Shown here: one piece after another, positions 24,814-30,759 of the stretch
How positions within the stretch are numbered: position 1 is the first letter of the stretch
Layout: the number at the start of each line of letters is the position of its first letter
IMG/VR virus record: IMGVR_UViG_3300049596_000773
Coordinates: 1 to 51,359 of that record
DNA from: a virus
Reading direction: 5' to 3' (one strand)
Length of the DNA: 51,359 nucleotides
The notes under the pieces: model-generated
The model's input: only the letters and a program-made list of their open reading frames with translations
Told to the model about the DNA's origin: nothing
Database searches by the model: none
Made by a program: the position numbers and the translations under genes

Positions 24814-24814
24814 C
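24808..24814 (+). repeat. Terminal half attC box GCCTAAC
   Basis: GCCTAAC complements the right box of site G (GTTAGGC), and the match extends outward (TATCGCCTAAC against GTTAGGCG-C-GAT). No hairpin arms follow, so the last site of the array is truncated here and ordinary phage genes resume at once. Confidence 0.5.
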
Positions 24815-24822
24815 CACAGAAT

Positions 24823-25137
24823 ATGCGAAGAATGAAATCTTTTTGGCAGCGCAAGCGCGTGAAGACATGCGCGAAAATGCAGCGGTGGCGCGATGCCAAG
24901 GAGCGCAAGCGGCTCGCGTCTGATGAACTTGTTCGAGTCGAATGGCGCGGCAGGCTTGAACATTCCATCACCTTCCACAATCGACTGACCGGCGAAATGC
25001 ACACGTTGGACTTGCGACGCGGAAAACGGCGCGACCAATTCGCCGCCGAGGTGGACGGCAAGCCGTGGCGCGTGCTATCAGCAACGCAGCTTGGCAAGCT
25101 GATCCGAGACAAATTCAAACCGCACATAAGAGAATGA
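24823..25137 (+). CDS. Small basic hypothetical protein
   Basis: This 104-aa protein starts with a very basic helix (FWQRKRVKTCAKMQRWRDAK) and continues with a mixed strand region (HSITFHNRLTGEMHTLDLRR). It may bind nucleic acid, but no family is recognised. It ends in an ATGA overlap with the next gene. Another ATG three codons in (24832) is possible. Confidence 0.55.
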   Translation: MRRMKSFWQRKRVKTCAKMQRWRDAKERKRLASDELVRVEWRGRLEHSITFHNRLTGEMHTLDLRRGKRRDQFAAEVDGKPWRVLSATQLGKLIRDKFKPHIRE

Positions 25138-25292
25138 AAAAAACCCGATACCCCAACAACATCAAACTAGGCGTGACCAAGCCGCAAGCCGCGTGGATAA
25201 AGCGCGAAGCAAAGGCGCGAGCACTCAGCGAAGCGCAGGTCGTCAGAACGGCTGTTGACCACGCTCGCGGATGCGTTACGGTGCATCAGTGA
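25134..25292 (+). CDS. Ribbon-helix-helix-like small protein
   Basis: The 52-aa product reads NIKLGVTKPQAAWIKREAKA followed by LSEAQVVRTAVDHA, the strand-helix-helix layout of CopG/Arc-type DNA-binding dimers. ATG 25134 overlaps the previous stop, and its own stop overlaps the GTG of the spanin-like gene. It could regulate the lysis genes that follow. Confidence 0.6.
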   Translation: MKKTRYPNNIKLGVTKPQAAWIKREAKARALSEAQVVRTAVDHARGCVTVHQ

Positions 25293-25768
25293 ACCGCCTC
25301 GCCCTACTTGCGGCAATCCTCCTTGCATCATGCCAAAGCGCACCCGTAAAAGCCCGCAAGATCATGGCCCCGGTGGCAGCGAAAGCGGCCAAGGCGGGCA
25401 AGATCGTCGCAAAGCAGACCGGCAGCATCGGGCGATTGAAGGCAAGCGTGGCGGAGTCCGTGGAGGTAGCGGAAAAGCTGAACAAGGAACGCCCGGACGG
25501 CGACACAGCGCGGCTAATCCTTTCCCTCCGCATCGCCGCGTCGGAGACGGATGCGCTTCGTGGATCGAATGAAGAACTCAGACTCACAATCAGCGGAATG
25601 GAGGTCGCCATCGCACAAGCCCAGGACAAGATGGCCGTTGAGATCGCCGGGGCTGAGACGTGGAGGACGTGGGCGTGGCGGTGGTGGTGGGCTTTCGCAG
25701 GCACGGTTGCCAGCGTCGCCGCGCTGGTCTATTTTCGCGCTCAAATCCCATTCCTGAAATTCCTATGA
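25289..25768 (+). CDS. u-spanin-like lipoprotein with C-terminal membrane anchor
   Basis: The 159-aa protein has an N-terminal lipoprotein signal with lipobox LASC (Cys15), a long charged helical middle, and a C-terminal membrane segment (WWWAFAGTVASVAALVYFRA) before a short tail. A lipid anchor for the outer membrane and a C-terminal inner-membrane segment in one chain is the layout of unimolecular spanins, which fuse the two membranes at the end of lysis. It precedes the holin-like and endolysin genes. GTG 25289 is chosen for its overlap with the previous stop; ATG 25271 would add six residues. If right, the host has an outer membrane. Confidence 0.65.
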   Translation: MNRLALLAAILLASCQSAPVKARKIMAPVAAKAAKAGKIVAKQTGSIGRLKASVAESVEVAEKLNKERPDGDTARLILSLRIAASETDALRGSNEELRLTISGMEVAIAQAQDKMAVEIAGAETWRTWAWRWWWAFAGTVASVAALVYFRAQIPFLKFL

Positions 25769-25944
25769 AATTCCCAATACTCGCCGCCGCTCTGCTCTTC
25801 ACCGGCTGCTCAAGCCTCACCACGCGCGAAGCCGACCGCACATGGGAAAGCGTCGGCGAGCCGTGGACGCAACGCCCGCCGACCGGGCCCGACACGGAAC
25901 GCACCGTTGACGCGGACGGAAACCCAAATTTCGGACCGCGATGA
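25765..25944 (+). CDS. Small lipoprotein (o-spanin-like)
   Basis: This 59-aa protein has a signal peptide MKFPILAAALLFTGC with the lipobox FTGC and a mature Pro/Asp-rich chain of about 45 residues, the size of Rz1-type outer-membrane lipoproteins. It overlaps the spanin-like gene (ATGA) and the holin-like gene (ATGA). If the gene before is a u-spanin, this lipoprotein is redundant. Alternatively the two form an unusual pair. Confidence 0.6.
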   Translation: MKFPILAAALLFTGCSSLTTREADRTWESVGEPWTQRPPTGPDTERTVDADGNPNFGPR

Positions 25945-26342
25945 AATTCCTAAAGCTGCTATCCGCCGCATTTGTTTCGCGCAAGTTCCTGATGACAATT
26001 TTCGGGCTGTGCGCCTTGTGGCTCGTTTATTGGAAGCAGGTGGACTACCTGTATTCCTTCGTCGGACAAGGGACGGATATTGTCGCCGCATACGTCTCGA
26101 TCACTCGGGATTTCATGCTGGCCTTTACCGCCGCCGTGCTGGCGTATCTAGGCGTCAACGGCGTGGTGGCGTGGAAACACAACACCGAGAGCGTGCTGAC
26201 TCAGGTGGCGGAAAACGTCAAGAGCGAGCACACCGAAAAGCGCGAGGACATTCAGCGTGTAATTCACGAAAGCGCGGAGCAGTTTCGAGACGACCTGAGC
26301 TATCGCCCCATCCAACCCGACACCGAGGAAACATTCCGATGA
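25941..26342 (+). CDS. Holin-like membrane protein
   Basis: The 133-aa protein has two membrane segments, FLMTIFGLCALWLVYW near 16-31 and MLAFTAAVLAYLGVNGVVAW near 58-77, followed by a charged C-terminal helix of about 50 residues. Size, topology and position immediately before the endolysin, with ATGA overlaps on both sides, support a holin that controls lysis time. No sequence family was recognised. Confidence 0.6.
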   Translation: MKFLKLLSAAFVSRKFLMTIFGLCALWLVYWKQVDYLYSFVGQGTDIVAAYVSITRDFMLAFTAAVLAYLGVNGVVAWKHNTESVLTQVAENVKSEHTEKREDIQRVIHESAEQFRDDLSYRPIQPDTEETFR

Positions 26343-26806
26343 CCTGGCCAACCGAAGCGCAGTGCCCGAAATTCTACGGGCCGAAGGGCGAGAACCAAAC
26401 CAGCATTGCGCTGCCGTTTCCGATGGTGCTCGATTGGGACAAAACGAAAACCATTCGCACGATTACCTGCCACGAAAAGGTTGCCGCGCCGATGACGCGG
26501 ATTTTTCAAAACCTGCTGGCTCACTACGGTCTGGAAAAGCTGCGGGAGCTTGGAATCGACCAGTTCGGCGGATGCCTCAACGTGCGCCTCAAGCGCGGGA
26601 GCAAATCGTCTTGGAGCATCCATAGCTGGGGATGCGCCGTGGACCTCGACCCCGACCGCAACGGACTACGCGAGACGAGCAAGACCGCCCGCTTTGCCCG
26701 ACCGGAGTATCTGCCCATGTGGAAGATCATCGAAAACGAGGGCGCGGTCAGCCTTGGCCGTGCGCGCAACTTCGACTGGATGCACTGGCAATTCGCCCGC
26801 CCATGA
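26339..26806 (+). CDS. Endolysin, M15-type peptidase
   Basis: The 155-aa enzyme should cut peptide cross-links in peptidoglycan. The zinc site is visible as SIHSWGCAVD (H95, D102) and DWMHWQF (H149), the S-x-H-x-x-G-x-A-x-D and x-H-W pattern of the VanY/L-Ala-D-Glu peptidase family. There is no signal peptide or binding domain, which suits a holin-released lysin of a phage of a Gram-negative-type host. ATG 26339 overlaps the holin-like gene stop. A longer in-frame opening from 25907 is only read-through of that gene. Confidence 0.85.
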   Translation: MTWPTEAQCPKFYGPKGENQTSIALPFPMVLDWDKTKTIRTITCHEKVAAPMTRIFQNLLAHYGLEKLRELGIDQFGGCLNVRLKRGSKSSWSIHSWGCAVDLDPDRNGLRETSKTARFARPEYLPMWKIIENEGAVSLGRARNFDWMHWQFARP

Positions 26807-26898
26807 TTGCCAACTCTCAATCCTTCGGAGCGTCCTTCATCGGCCTGGTTGCGCTCGTCATTTTCCTCGCCGTGGTCTGGAAAGGGATGCGCGAGTGA
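26803..26898 (+). CDS. Tiny single-pass membrane peptide
   Basis: This 31-aa frame starts in an ATGA overlap with the endolysin stop and encodes one membrane segment (FIGLVALVIFLAVVWKGM). The overlap and strong hydrophobicity make it a credible lysis accessory such as a pinholin-like or antiholin peptide. It is too short for a firm call. Confidence 0.5.
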   Translation: MIANSQSFGASFIGLVALVIFLAVVWKGMRE

Positions 26899-26993
26899 AA
26901 GCCCCGGTTTGCGCTCTCGCTTGGGCCGTGGCAACGCTGGCGACGGCGACGCTGTTGCGGTGGCTGACGGGGCGGGCGGATGAAGTGAAATGA
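26895..26993 (+). CDS. Second tiny membrane peptide
   Basis: This 32-aa frame from GTG 26895 overlaps the previous stop (GTGA) and contains one hydrophobic stretch (VCALAWAVATLATATLL) followed by a basic and acidic tail. It may be a partner of the peptide before it. It is the last rightward gene of the lysis cluster. Confidence 0.4.
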   Translation: MKAPVCALAWAVATLATATLLRWLTGRADEVK

Positions 26994-27138
26994 GACGCGA
27001 ACCGTTGTCCGCACCGGGAGTATTACCTCTGCGGCTGACCACCAACACGGTTTTCTATGGTCATTTGGAACGGACTAACCAGCACGGCTGCTGATCTCTA
27101 ACTGGCCGTCGCCAGTATTGCCCGCGCCTCAATTCACT

Positions 27139-27330
27139 TCACCGGCTACGGTTCCGCGCTTGCGACGCTTTGTCAAGCAGCCGCAACGTCGCGGCCTTGT
27201 CCATGCGCCGCACCATCCCGGCGGCTTTTGCGTTCGCACGGCGCAAGGCTTGCGTGCGCGCAGAGAGGGCAAGCTCCCGGTGTAGGAGCTGGAACTCATC
27301 GGCTGCCAGAAGCGTTTCGTTCGCGTTCAT
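27139..27330 (-). CDS. Small leftward helical protein
   Basis: This 63-aa protein (MNANETLLAADEFQLLHREL then RTQALRRANAKAAGMVRRMD) is all helix and basic toward the end. It is the only leftward gene in this part, facing a divergent gene at 27469 with inverted repeats between them, so it may be a small regulator. I recognise no HTH with certainty. Confidence 0.5.
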   Translation of the reverse strand: MNANETLLAADEFQLLHRELALSARTQALRRANAKAAGMVRRMDKAATLRLLDKASQARNRSR

Positions 27331-27355
27331 GTGCGGATTGCTAGCACATTCAATT

Positions 27356-27457
27356 GTAACCGTCAAGGTTACGTTTGTTGAGCGTCAACGGGTTGCAAAC
27401 AAAATGCAGGGGACAGCAAAAAAGAATTGGACAACTGCCCCACGTTGCCCCAACGTG
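27356..27457. promoter_or_regulatory. Divergent control region with three inverted repeats
   Basis: Between the leftward gene (start 27330) and the rightward gene (start 27469) there are three inverted repeats: GTAACC-GTCAA-GGTTAC (27356-27372), TTGA-GCG-TCAA (27378-27388) and CACGTTG-CCC-CAACGTG (27441-27457). Such a set in a divergent spacer suggests operators for early genes. No clear -10/-35 pair was fixed. Confidence 0.5.
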
Positions 27458-27468
27458 CCCCACACCAA

Positions 27469-27639
27469 ATGAGCAAAGCCCGCCACGTCCGAATCCAAGG
27501 ATACATCGCAGACAAGCTGATTTCCTTCTATAAGAACAACCCTTTTGCGCCTTCATTGAGCCAGCTTGTGAATCGTGAGTTGATGGCCGCACTTGGCGCA
27601 AAGCAGAAGTCCAAACGTGGCACGAAACCCGCTAACTAA
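27469..27639 (+). CDS. Small DNA-binding-like protein
   Basis: The 56-aa basic protein (VRIQGYIADKLISFYKNNPF, then LSQLVNRELMAAL) looks like a ribbon-helix-helix or short helical repressor with a lysine-rich tail. It directly follows the CACGTTG palindrome 12 bases upstream, so autoregulation is plausible. Confidence 0.5.
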   Translation: MSKARHVRIQGYIADKLISFYKNNPFAPSLSQLVNRELMAALGAKQKSKRGTKPAN

Positions 27640-27644
27640 CCGGC

Positions 27645-27866
27645 ATGAACTATCCAAACGCATCCGCCTTCCTTGCCGCCCGCTTTGTTGATCTCGGCAA
27701 GTATCAAGAACTGCAAAAGCAACTCGCCGAGAAAGAAGCCGAGACGACGCGGATCGTGAAGGCACTTGGCGAAGCGGTCAAGCGCCGCAACGACGCCGAG
27801 TCCATGCTGACACGGCTCAAATTCCAGCGCCAAGATAACGGCGTTTGGGTTAACATCGAATTATGA
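27645..27866 (+). CDS. Small coiled-coil protein
   Basis: This 73-aa protein has one long charged helix (ELQKQLAEKEAETTRIVKAL) and a short C-terminal strand (QDNGVWVNIEL). It overlaps the next gene by ATGA. No function is recognised. It belongs to the chain of small early genes. Confidence 0.5.
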   Translation: MNYPNASAFLAARFVDLGKYQELQKQLAEKEAETTRIVKALGEAVKRRNDAESMLTRLKFQRQDNGVWVNIEL

Positions 27867-28093
27867 AACCAACAACCCCAGCATACCACCGCGATATAGA
27901 CTCCGCGCACAAGCGCGCGATGGACATGAAACACGCTTGCTACCACGAGCGGATTGACCGTGACCTCGCGCTATTCCGAGCGAAGCTGCTCACGCTTGCG
28001 CTCCTGACCGCGCTCGCCGTTCTCGTCTGGTCACTAGGCAGCACGGAAAACGGGCGCGACGTTTGCCAACTCATTGCCCGACTATTTCAATGA
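27863..28093 (+). CDS. Small membrane protein
   Basis: The 76-aa product has a His/Arg-rich N-terminal half and a membrane segment near 43-57 (LLTLALLTALAVLVW) with a short external or periplasmic tail. It overlaps the next gene by ATGA. It could be an inner-membrane host-takeover peptide; nothing specific is recognised. Confidence 0.5.
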   Translation: MKPTTPAYHRDIDSAHKRAMDMKHACYHERIDRDLALFRAKLLTLALLTALAVLVWSLGSTENGRDVCQLIARLFQ

Positions 28094-28326
28094 GCCAACC
28101 CGACAATACCCTGCTAAGGCAATTTTGCGATTGCAGCAAACCGGCGACAGTAAAGCGCGGCAACGCGAAGATGTGTCAGAGCTGTGCCGACACAGACAGC
28201 AAATCGCCTCCTTACGTTGCAGGACGCAAACCCAAGACGACCATCGGGACGTTTTCATACATCGAAATCACCCAACGCTGCCGAGAGTTTTTCGAGCGAA
28301 ATGGGCTGAACCAGTTTGGATATTGA
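28090..28326 (+). CDS. Small zinc-binding-like protein
   Basis: The 78-aa protein has CDCSKPATVKRGNAKMCQSC near the N-terminus, two cysteine pairs spaced like a zinc ribbon, and a helical C-terminal part (TQRCREFFERNGLNQFG). The start overlaps the previous stop. The function is unknown. Confidence 0.5.
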   Translation: MSQPDNTLLRQFCDCSKPATVKRGNAKMCQSCADTDSKSPPYVAGRKPKTTIGTFSYIEITQRCREFFERNGLNQFGY

Positions 28327-28328
28327 AT

Positions 28329-28541
28329 ATGAGCACACCACTTACACCGTGGGAGCAGGCTATGGCCGCAATGCGCGAGGATGAGGACATGCGCGCTGGC
28401 AAAGCGGCTGCACTGGAAAAGCAGAACGCCGAAGGATACCGCTACATGGGCGAAATGAATCCGCTCAAGCACATGCTGCCGGACGTGGTGGCAGCGGAAC
28501 AGCGCGCGGCCTGCAAAGTAAGACAGGAGGGAAACAGGTGA
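28329..28541 (+). CDS. Small hypothetical protein
   Basis: This 70-aa methionine- and glutamate-rich helical protein (MAAMREDEDMRAGKAAALEK) has no recognised domain. It overlaps the next gene at a GTGA. It lies two bases past the previous stop, so it is in the same transcript. Confidence 0.45.
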   Translation: MSTPLTPWEQAMAAMREDEDMRAGKAAALEKQNAEGYRYMGEMNPLKHMLPDVVAAEQRAACKVRQEGNR

Positions 28542-28783
28542 GCGCCAGCCTGCCATCCGAAGAACTGCCACGCCGCGTCGCACGCGAGGTTGCGGACGAG
28601 TTGCGCGGACGGCGCGAAATGGACGCCGCCGATATGCGGGCCGAGATGGAAGACTTTCCGCTGCCGCTCGTTGGCCTCGTCAACATTCCGATCAGCAACC
28701 TCGACAACTATCCGCCAGGAGAACTGGCATCCGCATCCGGGAAGACCGATGACAAACAAAAAGAAAGAAACGAAACGAAATGA
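28538..28783 (+). CDS. Small hypothetical acidic protein
   Basis: This 81-aa protein starts at GTG 28538 after AGGAGGG. The N-terminal half is an acidic/basic helix, and the C-terminal half has a Pro-rich turn (PLPLVGLVNIPISNLDNYPP) and a charged tail. It is upstream of the SSB-like gene and overlaps it by ATGA, so a role in DNA metabolism is possible. Confidence 0.45.
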   Translation: MSASLPSEELPRRVAREVADELRGRREMDAADMRAEMEDFPLPLVGLVNIPISNLDNYPPGELASASGKTDDKQKERNETK

Positions 28784-29181
28784 ACCTAAACGAAGAGTTC
28801 CCGAGCAAGTGGCTGTCTGGTGATGAAATCGAAGACCCGCGCACCGTGATTATTAGCGACGTGGAAATTGTCGAGTTTGACAGCCGCCAACGTCCAGGAC
28901 AGAAAGACCGCAAGGTTGCTCTGCACTTCAAGGGCGAAGACAAAGGCATGATCTGCAACGTCGGCATGCGTAACATCGTGATGGGCTTTTACGGCCCCGA
29001 CACTGATGACTGGATCGGCAAGCGCATCCGCATTATGTCAACGCCGTTCACGAATGACAAGGGCGAGACGAGTATGGTCTGCCGCATCCATCCAAAGAAG
29101 CCCGAGGCGGCAGCGCCAGCCAAGCCTAAGCCTCCGGTCAGCGACAACGACGGCGGGCCTGACTTGCCCGAGGACTTCTAA
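28780..29181 (+). CDS. Single-strand DNA-binding-like protein
   Basis: The 133-aa protein resembles a family of small phage proteins with an OB-like core (VIISDVEIVEFDS, then VALHFKGEDKGMICN, then DDWIGKRIRIM). It ends in a linker of Ala/Pro/Lys and an acidic tail, GGPDLPEDF, like the protein-docking tail of SSB. I infer that it coats single-stranded phage DNA or recruits replication partners. The family match is from memory of the pattern DDWIGK, so the call is moderate. Confidence 0.55.
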   Translation: MNLNEEFPSKWLSGDEIEDPRTVIISDVEIVEFDSRQRPGQKDRKVALHFKGEDKGMICNVGMRNIVMGFYGPDTDDWIGKRIRIMSTPFTNDKGETSMVCRIHPKKPEAAAPAKPKPPVSDNDGGPDLPEDF

Positions 29182-29234
29182 CCCCCTGTTCACACACCCG
29201 ACGCCGGGCGGGAGAATCCCGGCACTACTTTCCA

Positions 29235-29687
29235 ATGCCCGAGCAAGACCGATGGGACGCGTGGTGGGAAACGGACGAGGGGAGCGCCGAAGAGGCTAGG
29301 GCTTTCGACAAACTTATGACCGAAATGACAGACGCAATGCGGCGCTGTATGCACCGCGAGCCCGCGCTTAGAAAACCAAATGCTAATCCTCAAACTAATA
29401 ATACCGGGACGACTCCCAAGCTGGAACAAGATACTCAGCATGGGCCACTGGCAGAGGGCCAAGCTAAAGAAATGGCAGCAGACCGAGTTCATATCCGCTT
29501 TGAGTCTGTCCGAAAACGCCTGCTCGATCCCGACAATCTGTGCGAAAAGTGGACTCTCGACTGTCTCCGATATATCGGCGTCATTCGCGGAGATGAGCCG
29601 GACAAAATCACACTCGAAACAACGCAACGCAAGGCCGCGAAAGGCGAAGCGGAGCACACGCTAATAACCATCACTTACCCATTATGA
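29235..29687 (+). CDS. Hypothetical protein whose C-terminal half is RusA-like
   Basis: This 150-aa open frame starts with an acidic part (DRWDAWWETDEGSAEEARAF) and passes through a low-complexity stretch near 50-85 that looks like out-of-frame coding. It ends with the second half of a RusA-type resolvase: LLDPDNLCEKWTLDCLRYIG and GDEPDKITLE. The first half of RusA lies in another frame from 29380. The frame as it stands is therefore probably a hybrid made by one or two frameshifts. Confidence 0.4.
   Translation: MPEQDRWDAWWETDEGSAEEARAFDKLMTEMTDAMRRCMHREPALRKPNANPQTNNTGTTPKLEQDTQHGPLAEGQAKEMAADRVHIRFESVRKRLLDPDNLCEKWTLDCLRYIGVIRGDEPDKITLETTQRKAAKGEAEHTLITITYPL
29380..29687 (+). pseudogene. 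rusA-like: RusA-like Holliday-junction resolvase split by a -1 frame change
   Basis: From ATG 29380 one frame reads LKLIIPGRLPSWNKIL and MGHWQRAKLKKWQQTEF, the IPGxPPSxN start of RusA-type resolvases. The matching acidic core, DPDNLCEKWTLDCL and GDEPD, lies one base back in the other frame (about 29500-29600). A -1 change near 29483-29500 joins the halves. No canonical slippery heptamer is present there, so a sequencing error or a real mutation is likelier than programmed slippage. RusA enzymes resolve four-way junctions during phage recombination. Confidence 0.55.
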
Positions 29688-29860
29688 AAGTAGAAAAGCA
29701 CATTACGATCCACCTGAACGAAGCCGAGGCCGACGCGTTGACAAAGCTACTCGGCTCACACAGCGACACATTCAAGGTGAAGCTGGGCTTGACGCTGGAC
29801 GAAGCGAAACTGATAACGCAGATGTGGAAGAAGCTGCCGCACCCGGAGGAACAAGAATGA
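29684..29860 (+). CDS. Small hypothetical protein
   Basis: This 58-aa protein (HITIHLNEAEADALTKLLGS, then LTLDEAKLITQMWKKL) has a strand followed by two helices. It might be a small DNA- or protein-binding module but matches no family I know. It overlaps the RusA-like stop and the next start (ATGA each). Confidence 0.5.
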   Translation: MKVEKHITIHLNEAEADALTKLLGSHSDTFKVKLGLTLDEAKLITQMWKKLPHPEEQE

Positions 29861-30024
29861 GCGAAGAACTGCAAACCCTGCTCGAAGCCTCGCGCCGCAT
29901 GGTCGAGACTCGCGACCTGATTATTGCCGACCAGGAGCGCGAAATCCGCGAACTGCGCGAGGCGTTGCACGGCAGACCCGACCCCGAGTGGGACGGCTCG
30001 CGGGCATTGGAGGTGACGACGTGA
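29857..30024 (+). CDS. Small coiled-coil protein
   Basis: The 55-aa product is one charged helix (EELQTLLEASRRMVETRDLI, then DQEREIRELREALHG). It overlaps its neighbours on both sides and has no recognised family. Confidence 0.5.
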   Translation: MSEELQTLLEASRRMVETRDLIIADQEREIRELREALHGRPDPEWDGSRALEVTT

Positions 30025-30248
30025 ACCTTTTCGACATACCAGAAACGCCGCTGCCGCCGCTGGAAGCCGCGCGCAAACGGCTTGCAAAAGCGATTGAAGC
30101 GGAACGCGAGGCGGAGCAAGCGGACAGGAACCGCGACAACGGGCCGGAGCCGTGTCCGGCGCTGGAGTATGCTCGGCAGCAACGGATCGTCACCGAGCAG
30201 GTTGTTGCGGCGTTAGAACGCGAAACAATCAAAGGAGCCAATTTGTGA
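30021..30248 (+). CDS. Small hypothetical protein
   Basis: The 75-aa protein begins MNLFDIPETPLPPLEAARK at GTG 30021 and continues as charged helix. DNLFDIP-type starts are frequent in phage accessory proteins and may be a docking motif, but this is only an impression. It overlaps both neighbours. Confidence 0.45.
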   Translation: MNLFDIPETPLPPLEAARKRLAKAIEAEREAEQADRNRDNGPEPCPALEYARQQRIVTEQVVAALERETIKGANL

Positions 30249-30457
30249 ACACACCCGAAGAACAAGCTATGCGGATGCTATTGGCTGAGCGGGATGCCGA
30301 GCGCACGGCGCGTCGGGCGCTGGCCGAGGCGCTGCAAAACCTCCTTGAGTGGGCGGAGTGCGTTGCACCTCGGGCCGGAGTGAGGATGGGCGACAAAAAC
30401 ACCGCAGCCGCTACGGACGCTAAGGCCGCGCTCGATCTCGCCGCCAAGCTGCCATGA
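30245..30457 (+). CDS. Small hypothetical protein
   Basis: This is a 70-aa helical protein from GTG 30245, preceded by AAAGGAG. The core is LAERDAERTARRALAEALQN followed by LLEWAECVAP. Such short helical proteins with a Leu-rich middle are common in phage early regions. The function is unknown. Confidence 0.45.
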   Translation: MNTPEEQAMRMLLAERDAERTARRALAEALQNLLEWAECVAPRAGVRMGDKNTAAATDAKAALDLAAKLP

Positions 30458-30759
30458 CCGACGACCTGTTCACTCTCGCAGCCCGCTACCCGTCCGCGCC
30501 GGGACACCGCGACACGGACACCAGCCGCGAGGCCGCGAAGGACATGGCCAGCCGCGTCACAGGGCTGCGCTTGGCGGTCCTTGGCGCGCTGGCGCAGGAC
30601 CGGACAGCGGACGAGTGCGCCGCCGTGCTTGGCGAGTCTGTGCTCGCTGTCAGGCCGCGTACTACGGAGCTAAAGCGGCTCGGCCTTATCACCGACACGG
30701 GCGAGCGCCGGCCAAACGCGAGCGGGAAACGGGCGATTGTTTGGAGGCTGACCCTATGA
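30454..30759 (+). CDS. Winged-helix-like DNA-binding protein
   Basis: The 101-aa product has the pattern of a small phage HTH protein: HRDTDTSREAAKDM, then LRLAVLGALAQDRTADECAA, a recognition-helix-like RPRTTELKRLGLI, and a wing ending RRPNASGKRAIVWRL. It probably binds DNA as a regulator of early genes. Its last 48 bases recur exactly at 32068, where a remnant copy lies. It overlaps the PAPS-reductase-like gene by ATGA. Confidence 0.65.
   Translation: MTDDLFTLAARYPSAPGHRDTDTSREAAKDMASRVTGLRLAVLGALAQDRTADECAAVLGESVLAVRPRTTELKRLGLITDTGERRPNASGKRAIVWRLTL
30700..30747 (+). repeat. 48-bp direct repeat, copy 1
   Basis: The 48 bases are identical to 32068-32115. They encode the wing and C-terminus (GERRPNASGKRAIVWR) of the winged-helix protein. 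Confidence 0.9.

Larger units (their letters stand above)
21446..24814 (+). mobile_element. Integron-cassette-like array without integrase
   Basis: Five attC-like sites (21827, 22470, 22688, 23505, 24395) and a terminal half-site separate small genes, two DNA methyltransferases and an HNH gene. For the last four cassettes the right box of one site is the complement of the left box of the next: GTTCGGC/GCCGAAC, GTTATAC/GTATAAC, GTTAGAGC/GCTCTAAC and GTTAGGC/GCCTAAC. That is expected only if each unit was inserted as a circular cassette by an integron integrase. The first unit fits partly (CGTTGAC at 21445 with GGTCAAC at 21827). No integrase gene was found, so recombination would have to be done by the host. 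Confidence 0.75.

Noticed and set aside
29470-29510. Programmed -1 frameshifting in the RusA-like gene.
   Set aside because: No X-XXY-YYZ heptamer is in the correct frame; CTA AAG AAA TGG does not fit.
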